64,000 bases of DNA from Streptomyces venezuelae. Lineage in GTDB: Bacteria; Actinomycetota; Actinomycetes; Streptomycetales; Streptomycetaceae. Below the pieces are notes generated by a model. That model searched no databases and was not told the DNA's origin. It saw only the letters and a program-made list of their open reading frames with translations. This document shows positions 58,633 through 64,000 of this stretch, piece by piece. How positions within the stretch are numbered: the first letter of the stretch is position 1; the number at the start of each line of letters is the position of its first letter. The stretch lies in the NCBI RefSeq assembly GCF_008642355.1, contig NZ_CP029193.1, forward strand, positions 3,124,001 to 3,188,000, written 5' to 3'. The translations under genes were made by a program, and so were the position numbers.

Positions 58633-61457
58633 AGATCACGTATCTGCTGGGCTGGGGCGACGAGATGGGCGGCACCGAGCTCGCCACGTACACGCAGGCC
58701 CGGCACCTCGCCGAGCGTCCCGGTGTCGAGGTCGAGGTCGTCTCCGTCTTCCGCACCCGTGCCGAGCCGTTCTTCGCGGAGGCACGCGAACTGCCGGTGC
58801 GCCACCTCGTCGACCGCACCGTCACACCCGAACGCCCCGTGCGGGAGTCCGATCTGGACGACGCGGCGTGCCGGACGCTCGCCGCGCTGCCGAGCGAGCT
58901 GATCAGGCCTGCCTGGGAGGGCGCCTTCGACCGGCTCTCGGACATCGAGATGACGGCCGCGCTCGGCTCGCTCGACACCGACGTGCTGGTCACGACGACG
59001 CCCGCGCTGCTCGCCGCCGCCGTGGCGCTGGTGCCCGCCCGGGTCGTCACCGTCCACCAGGAGCACCGGCCCACCCAGCGGCGCGGTCCGTCCGGCGAGC
59101 CGCTGCTGCTGCACGCGCCGCGTCTGGACGCCCTCGTCTCGCTCACCGGTCGCACCCGTGACTGGCTCGCGGAGTCCCTCGGCGCGACCGCCCCCGAGCT
59201 CGCCGTCATCCCGAACGCCGTGCCGGACGGCTTCCGGCCGCGTGCGGACGGCCAGAGCAAGGTCATCGTCATGGCGGCCCGCCTGACCGGCGAGAAGCGC
59301 GTGGACCACGCCATCAGGGCGTTCGCGCAGGTCGCCGACGCACACCCGGAGTGGACGCTGCGGATCTTCGGCAGCGGCCACCGGGAACGGCATCTGCGCC
59401 GCCTCGTCGACGGGTTCGGGCTGCACGACCGGGTGGAACTCCTCGGCCCCTGCCAGGACATGGCCGCCGAGTGGGCCAAGGCGGGCCTCAGCCTGATGAC
59501 GGCCGGGCACAACGAGGCGTTCCCGCTGGTCCTCCTCGAAGCGCTCGCCGCCGGGGTCCCTGTCGTGGCGTACGACGTGCTCACGGGGCCCGCCGAGATC
59601 GTCAGGCACCGCGTCGACGGGCTGCTCGTACCGCCGGGACAGGTCGATGAACTGGCTGTAGCCATGGGCGAGTTGATGGGCGACGACGAGATGCGGCGCG
59701 GGTACGCCGAGGCGGCGCGCGAAGGCGTGTACGCGCGGTTCTCCTCGGCCGACGTCACCGCGCGCTGGGAGGAGCTGTACACACGGCTCGTGGCGGGCCG
59801 TGACCGTCCCGGGCGGCTGCGCGGGCGCGCGGACCGGGTGGCGCTCGGTGTCGCGTCCGGCGGCAGTGGCTTCCGGCCCACCGCCCCGCACACCTTCGAC
59901 GCGGCGGCCGCCGCCGACGAGCACGCCCGCGAGGACGAGATCCTCGCGGCGGACGAGTCGGGCCGCGTCATCCGCTCGGTGGGCCGCCTCGCCGAGCGGC
60001 GCGACGACATCCTCGCCCCGCGGATGGCCGAGTGGAACCTGCGTCTCGTCGCGGACGCCCTGGAGTCGCAGGACGTCCCCTACGTCATGGTGCGCACTCC
60101 GGGCGGGACCGCCCACACCCTGGCCGTCGCCGACGACGACCGCCCCCGCGCGCTGAAGGCCCTCGCCGGGGCGCTGCGCGGGCAGCCGGTCTACGCCGAG
60201 CTGGTCAACCCGCGCGACGCGGCGCCCGGCACGGTTCTCGCCGAACGCCTCGACGCCATCGGCGACCTCGCGGGCGTGAAGGTCTTCAAGCCGGTCACCA
60301 CGACCACGCTGTCGCTGCGGCACGGCGCGGGGCTCGCCTGCACGGTCGGGTTCTGGCCACGGACGCCCGAGGGTGCCTTCCACTCTCCGTTCGGGTCGAC
60401 GCTCGCGGGCGCCGAGCTGCCCTCGCTGACCCCCACGGCGACGCTGGACGTGGCGGAACGCGCGTACCCGACGCTCGACGTGTTCACCGAACTCCTCGTC
60501 AAGGACGTCGACTTCCCCATCGACGCCGTCTACACGTGGGTCGACGACTCCGACCCCGCGTGGCGGGCCCGCCGCGAGGAGACGCTCGGCGGCGGCGACA
60601 CGTCGGCCGACGGCGGCGCCGTGCGGTTCCGCAACCGGGACGAGCTGCGCTTCAGCCTGCGGTCGATCGCGATGTACGCGCCGTGGATCCGGCACGTGTA
60701 CCTGGTCACGGCGGGCCAGACCCCGCCCTGGCTGGACCGGGACAACCCGGGCCTGACCGTCGTCGACCACCGCGACCTGTTCGCCGACCCGGAGGAGTGC
60801 CTGCCGACCTTCAACTCGCACTCCATCGAGTCGCAGCTGCACCGCATCGAGGGCCTGTCGGAGCACTTCCTCTACTTCAACGACGACATGTTCCTCGGCC
60901 GCCCCACCACCCCGGACACGTTCTTCCTCAGCAATGGCCTGGCCCGCTTCTTCTGGTCGTCGGCGTCCGTGCCCGCGCTGCCGGTCGCACCGGACGACGA
61001 GGGGTATCTGGCGGCGGCGAAGAACAACCGCGCGCTGCTTCGCGAGGCGTTCGGCAGGACGACGACGCACTCCTTCTTCCACGTGCCGTACGCGCTGCGC
61101 CGCAGCATCCTCCAGGAGATCACCGAGCGCTTCCCCGAGCAGCTGGCGGCCACGGCCCGCAGCCGCGTCCGCTCCCGGGGCGACATCGCGCTGGTCTCCT
61201 CGCTGCACCAGCACTACGCGTACCTGACCGGGCGTGCGGTGCCCGCCGGCATCTCGTACGACTTCGTGGACATCGGGGACCCGGCCGACCACGCGCGGCT
61301 CGGGCGGCTCCTGCAGAACCGGGACCGGACCGCGTTCTGCATCGGGGAGTCCCCCGACGGCGGGGTGACGGACGAGGAGATGGCGCTCGCCATCCGCTCG
61401 TTCCTGACCGCGTACTTCCCGGTCCGCTCGCCCTACGAGGTGCGGGACAGCTCCTGA
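58629..61457 (+). CDS. GT4 glycosyltransferase fused to a Stealth phosphotransferase
   Basis: 942 residues. Residues about 1-390 form a GT4 domain: GGTELATYTQARHLAE, ARLTGEKRVDHAIRAFAQ, IFGSGHRERHL, and the EX7E-like NEAFPLVLLEALAAGVPVVAYD. After a linker (about 400-625) come the Stealth conserved regions: CR1 IDAVYTWVDDSDPAW (about 632), CR2 FRNRDELRFSLRSIAMYAPWIRHVYLVTAGQ and NSHSIESQLHRIEGLSEHFLYFNDDMFLG, CR3 HSFFHVPYALRRSILQEI...SLHQHYAYLTGR, and CR4 near the C-terminus. Stealth enzymes transfer hexose-1-phosphate to make phosphodiester-linked polymers. The end overlaps the convergent copy 4 gene by 25 bp. Confidence 0.92.
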   Translation: MKITYLLGWGDEMGGTELATYTQARHLAERPGVEVEVVSVFRTRAEPFFAEARELPVRHLVDRTVTPERPVRESDLDDAACRTLAALPSELIRPAWEGAFDRLSDIEMTAALGSLDTDVLVTTTPALLAAAVALVPARVVTVHQEHRPTQRRGPSGEPLLLHAPRLDALVSLTGRTRDWLAESLGATAPELAVIPNAVPDGFRPRADGQSKVIVMAARLTGEKRVDHAIRAFAQVADAHPEWTLRIFGSGHRERHLRRLVDGFGLHDRVELLGPCQDMAAEWAKAGLSLMTAGHNEAFPLVLLEALAAGVPVVAYDVLTGPAEIVRHRVDGLLVPPGQVDELAVAMGELMGDDEMRRGYAEAAREGVYARFSSADVTARWEELYTRLVAGRDRPGRLRGRADRVALGVASGGSGFRPTAPHTFDAAAAADEHAREDEILAADESGRVIRSVGRLAERRDDILAPRMAEWNLRLVADALESQDVPYVMVRTPGGTAHTLAVADDDRPRALKALAGALRGQPVYAELVNPRDAAPGTVLAERLDAIGDLAGVKVFKPVTTTTLSLRHGAGLACTVGFWPRTPEGAFHSPFGSTLAGAELPSLTPTATLDVAERAYPTLDVFTELLVKDVDFPIDAVYTWVDDSDPAWRARREETLGGGDTSADGGAVRFRNRDELRFSLRSIAMYAPWIRHVYLVTAGQTPPWLDRDNPGLTVVDHRDLFADPEECLPTFNSHSIESQLHRIEGLSEHFLYFNDDMFLGRPTTPDTFFLSNGLARFFWSSASVPALPVAPDDEGYLAAAKNNRALLREAFGRTTTHSFFHVPYALRRSILQEITERFPEQLAATARSRVRSRGDIALVSSLHQHYAYLTGRAVPAGISYDFVDIGDPADHARLGRLLQNRDRTAFCIGESPDGGVTDEEMALAIRSFLTAYFPVRSPYEVRDSS

Positions 61458-63553
61458 GCGCCGGACGCGCCGGACAGGAACAGCCGCCGGACCACGCGTT
61501 CGGCGGCGCGCCCGTCGTCGTAGGGGCAGAAGCGCCGCCGGAACGCCGCCCGCAGCGCCGTCGTCTCCGAGGTGTCCCAGCCGCCGTCCCTGAAGAGCGC
61601 GGCGAGCTCGTCCTCGGTGGTGGCCACGGCGCCCGGGGTCTCGCCGGGGCGGCCGGAGAGCAGGTCGAAGTAGGTGCCGCGGGCGAGGCGGTAGGCCTGC
61701 CAGTCGGGGGCGTACGTCACGATCGGGCGGTCGAGGCAGGCGTAGTCGAACATCAGGGACGAGTAGTCCGTGACGAGGGCGTCGGCGGCCAGGCAGAGGT
61801 CCTCCACGCGCGCGTGCCCGGTGACGTCGACGAGTCGCGGGTGGGCGTCCAGGCCCGCGTCGCCGCCGTAGAAGTAGTGGGCGCGCACGAGGACGACGTA
61901 CCGCGGGCCGAGCGCGTCGGCGAAGCGGCGCAGGTCGAGGCGGGGCAGGAACCCCTTCTGGTAGTCGCGGTGGGTGGGCGCGTACAGCAGCACGGTCCGC
62001 CCGTCGTCCACCCCCAACTGCGTGCGCACGCGCGCCACGTCGTCGTCGCCCGCGGTGAAGTACACGTCGTTGCGCGGGTAGCCGGCCTCCAGGGCCTGGT
62101 AGGCGACGGAGGGGTAGACGCGCTCCCAGATCTCGGTGGAGTGCGGGTTGGAGGAGAGGCTGAAGTCCCACTGGTCGGTGTGGTCGAGGACCTTCTGGAA
62201 GCTGATGCCGTGCGTGCCCGCCGGGTAGCGGCGCTGGTCCAGGCCCATCGTCTTGAGGGGGGTGCCGTGGTGGGTCTGGAGGTAGACCTGCCCGGGGCGC
62301 TTGGTGAAGCCGCCGGGGAAGCTGGAGTTGTTGACGAGGTACGTGGCCGTGGCCATGGCCTGCCAGTAGCGGCGTGAGCCCTCGATGACGTAGTCGACGC
62401 CGGGCGGCACCCGGTGCTTGTTGCGGCTGGAGACGACCCACACGCCCTTGACGTGCGGGGCGAGTTCGCGGGCCTTGGCGTGGATGGCGGCGGGGTTGCA
62501 GGAGACGCCGCGGTTCCAGTAGGCGCCGTAGACCGCGAGGTGCGGGTCGAGGGGGCGGCGCAGGTCGGCGCGGTAGGCGGCGCGCATGGCGCGGGCCCGC
62601 AGCTTCTTCTTCTGCCGCTTCAGCTGCCGGGTGAGGCGCAGCCGTCGCGTCTCGGCCTTGCGGAGGCTTTCGTAGGCGGCGAACGAGGCTGTGGCGAGGG
62701 CTTTTCCCTCGGGGGTGCGGGGTGCGGTGCCGCCCGGCGCGTACTGCTGGTGGAGCCTGGCCGCCTCGCGGAAGAAGTCGCGCCGGTCGCCGTCCTCGAT
62801 CCGCCCGGGGTCGTCGAGGACGGCGAGCAGGTGGGCGGCGGCGTGCGGCAGGAGCCGGGCGCGGTCCTCGGGCCCCGCGGCGGCGAGCAGCTCCTCGTAC
62901 CGTCCGATCAGGGCGAAGTGGGCACGGCCCGGGGTCTTGGAGAAGCTGCCCGCGCGCCGCTCGCGCCAGCGCACGCAGGGCCGTTCGACCACGGCGGTGC
63001 GCTCGCCCGTGCGGAGGGTCGCGGTGACGACGGGCACCACGTCCTCGTACGCGCCGGAGGAGAAGGCGAGCTGCCGCTCCTGCCAGAAGCCGCGGCGGAA
63101 GACGCGGTTCCAGGCGGCGGGGGTGGCGGCGAGGGGGTCGCCGGTGAGGTCGTCGCCGCCGGGGCGGACGTTCTCCCACCAGTCGACGCGGTCGTGGGCG
63201 CAGAGGACGACATCCGGGTCGTCCGCGGCGGTGAGCGCGGCGTCGACGGCCTCCAGGGCGCCGGGCAGGAGCAGGTCGTCGCCGTCGAGGAAGAGGAGGT
63301 GGCCGCCGGTGGCGCGGTCGGCGCCGATGTTGCGGGCGGGGCCCGCGCCCGCGCGGGCGGGCAGGCGGACGAGTTGCACGCGCGGGTCGCGCTCCGCATA
63401 CTCCCCGGCGATCGCGGCGCAGGCGTCGGGCGACGCGTCGTCGACGACGATCAGTTCGAGGTCCGCGAAGGACTGCGTGAGCACGGAGTCCAGGCATGCG
63501 CGCAGGTAGCCCTGGACGCGGTGGACGGGGACGACTACCGAGAAGCGCGTCAT
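61433..63553 (-). CDS. Bifunctional GT2/TagF-like transferase (copy 4, opposite strand)
   Basis: 706 residues. The GT2 domain (about 1-215) has FSVVVPVHRVQGYL, VVDDASPD and FLDGDDLLLPG. The C-terminal TagF-like domain (about 330-695) has QTHHGTPLKTMG with the usual His, LYAPTHRDYQKG, RAHYFYGGD and VTDYSSLMFDYACLDRP, that is, an intact active-site set. The start is ATG 63553. It is convergent with the GT4-Stealth gene and divergent from the GT2 gene at the right edge, so it forms a separate transcript of the same pathway. Confidence 0.92.
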   Translation of the reverse strand: MTRFSVVVPVHRVQGYLRACLDSVLTQSFADLELIVVDDASPDACAAIAGEYAERDPRVQLVRLPARAGAGPARNIGADRATGGHLLFLDGDDLLLPGALEAVDAALTAADDPDVVLCAHDRVDWWENVRPGGDDLTGDPLAATPAAWNRVFRRGFWQERQLAFSSGAYEDVVPVVTATLRTGERTAVVERPCVRWRERRAGSFSKTPGRAHFALIGRYEELLAAAGPEDRARLLPHAAAHLLAVLDDPGRIEDGDRRDFFREAARLHQQYAPGGTAPRTPEGKALATASFAAYESLRKAETRRLRLTRQLKRQKKKLRARAMRAAYRADLRRPLDPHLAVYGAYWNRGVSCNPAAIHAKARELAPHVKGVWVVSSRNKHRVPPGVDYVIEGSRRYWQAMATATYLVNNSSFPGGFTKRPGQVYLQTHHGTPLKTMGLDQRRYPAGTHGISFQKVLDHTDQWDFSLSSNPHSTEIWERVYPSVAYQALEAGYPRNDVYFTAGDDDVARVRTQLGVDDGRTVLLYAPTHRDYQKGFLPRLDLRRFADALGPRYVVLVRAHYFYGGDAGLDAHPRLVDVTGHARVEDLCLAADALVTDYSSLMFDYACLDRPIVTYAPDWQAYRLARGTYFDLLSGRPGETPGAVATTEDELAALFRDGGWDTSETTALRAAFRRRFCPYDDGRAAERVVRRLFLSGASGAQELSRTS

Positions 63554-63717
63554 GAACACCGACCGTAGCCAGCCGGACACCGCCTGTCGAAGACCGAACG
63601 TCACTCGTTGGGGTGGTCGCGGGCGTGGACATTGACGCCGGGGAGCCGACAACGGGCAAAGGGGATGAATATGCCGTTATCTGCCCTGTCTCTTGGCTCG
63701 ATGAAAGGCCGGTTCGC

Positions 63718-64000
63718 GTGCAGCCCCGTCTCAGCGTCGTCGTACCCATCTACAACGTCGAGGAGTTTCTGGAGGAGTGCCTGGAGTCGATCGCCGGGCA
63801 GACCATGGACGGCCCCGGCCTGACGGGCGGCCCCGAGGCGCGCGGCGGCCTGGAGTGCATCCTCGTCGACGACGGCTCGACGGACGGCAGCCCGCGCATC
63901 GCCCGCGAGTTCGCCGCGAAGGACCCCCGCTTCGTCTACGTCCGCCAGCGCAACGCCGGACTGAGCGCCGCCCGCAACACCGGGGTGCGCAAGGCGTCCC
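63718..64000 (+). CDS. Glycosyltransferase family 2, N-terminal part only
   Basis: First 94 codons of a gene running off the right edge. It starts (M)QPRLSVVVPIYNVEEFLEECLESIAGQT, then LVDDGSTDGS and RQRNAGLSAARNTGV, the standard GT2 nucleotide-binding fold. The start is GTG 63718, where the family begins; AAAGG lies about 9 bases upstream. An out-of-frame ATG at 63665/63671 with a better ribosome site (AAAGGGG) overlaps it. Whether a TagF domain follows, as in the four other copies, cannot be seen. Confidence 0.85.
   Translation, partial: MQPRLSVVVPIYNVEEFLEECLESIAGQTMDGPGLTGGPEARGGLECILVDDGSTDGSPRIAREFAAKDPRFVYVRQRNAGLSAARNTGVRKAS

Noticed and set aside
57543..61457. A 1304-residue frame for the GT4-Stealth protein
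   Set aside because: The added part overlaps the unknown gene at 57661 in another frame; ATG 58629 is coupled and begins the GT4 fold.
1..64000. CRISPR arrays, tRNA genes, transposases
   Set aside because: No regularly spaced palindromic repeats of the right size, no cloverleaf other than the tmRNA, and no transposase motifs were seen.

Overview
The window is high-GC actinobacterial DNA, almost certainly from a Streptomyces chromosome core. The evidence is the strong G/C third-position bias, frequent GTG and TTG starts, only two TTA codons noticed in the genes read, a Streptomyces-type tmRNA, and a gene set (murA-hup-malic enzyme-helD-sigma/anti-sigma; ftsEX-S41 peptidase-smpB-ssrA; prfB; paired Ser/Thr kinases) whose order, from memory and unchecked, resembles the SCO2940s-SCO2990s of S. 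coelicolor. No tRNA, rRNA, CRISPR array, intact insertion sequence or transposase was seen.

Layout. 1-1557: end of a molybdenum hydroxylase operon (FAD subunit, then the start of the next subunit). 1850-6664: intracellular GH20 hexosaminidase, DUF3039 protein, an MFS pump divergent from a LysR regulator, and YqgE. 6919-10382: murA, HU and malic enzyme, separated by clear terminators. 10815-16758: HelD-type helicase, an ECF sigma/anti-sigma pair, a CGNR protein with a TTA codon, and a uroporphyrinogen-III synthase/winged-helix fusion. 16891-20122: NarK and a coupled pair of secreted proteins. 20393-23362: MarR regulator with a palindromic operator, EamA exporter, a decayed NAD(P)-binding gene and a lipoprotein. 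23832-27787: LysR/MFS divergent pair and DacB. 27902-28944: a collagen-like protein and a holin-sized coiled-coil membrane protein (TTA codon) next to ssrA. 29117-33126: ssrA, smpB, S41 protease, ftsX, ftsE. 33355-39373: small zinc-ribbon protein, sortase-anchored LAETG protein, prfB, a 113-bp tandem repeat, and two PkaA/PkaB-like kinases. 39849-43835: FHA-FtsK protein with a degenerate Walker A and a long low-complexity insert. 44013-47642: sugar ABC transporter without an ATPase. 47826-64000: a cell-surface glycopolymer cluster.

The last region is the most distinctive. Four GT2-TagF fusion proteins (three in tandem, one inverted) flank a GT-C membrane glycosyltransferase, a SAM methyltransferase-like enzyme, a 323-residue protein of unknown function, and a GT4-Stealth fusion coupled to that unknown protein. 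A further GT2 gene runs off the right edge. Together they look like a pathway that builds a phosphodiester-linked wall polymer (teichoic-acid-like). One TagF paralogue has lost the usual histidine of its HGTPLK motif, and another has a changed GT2 nucleotide-binding motif, so the copies have probably diverged in substrate.
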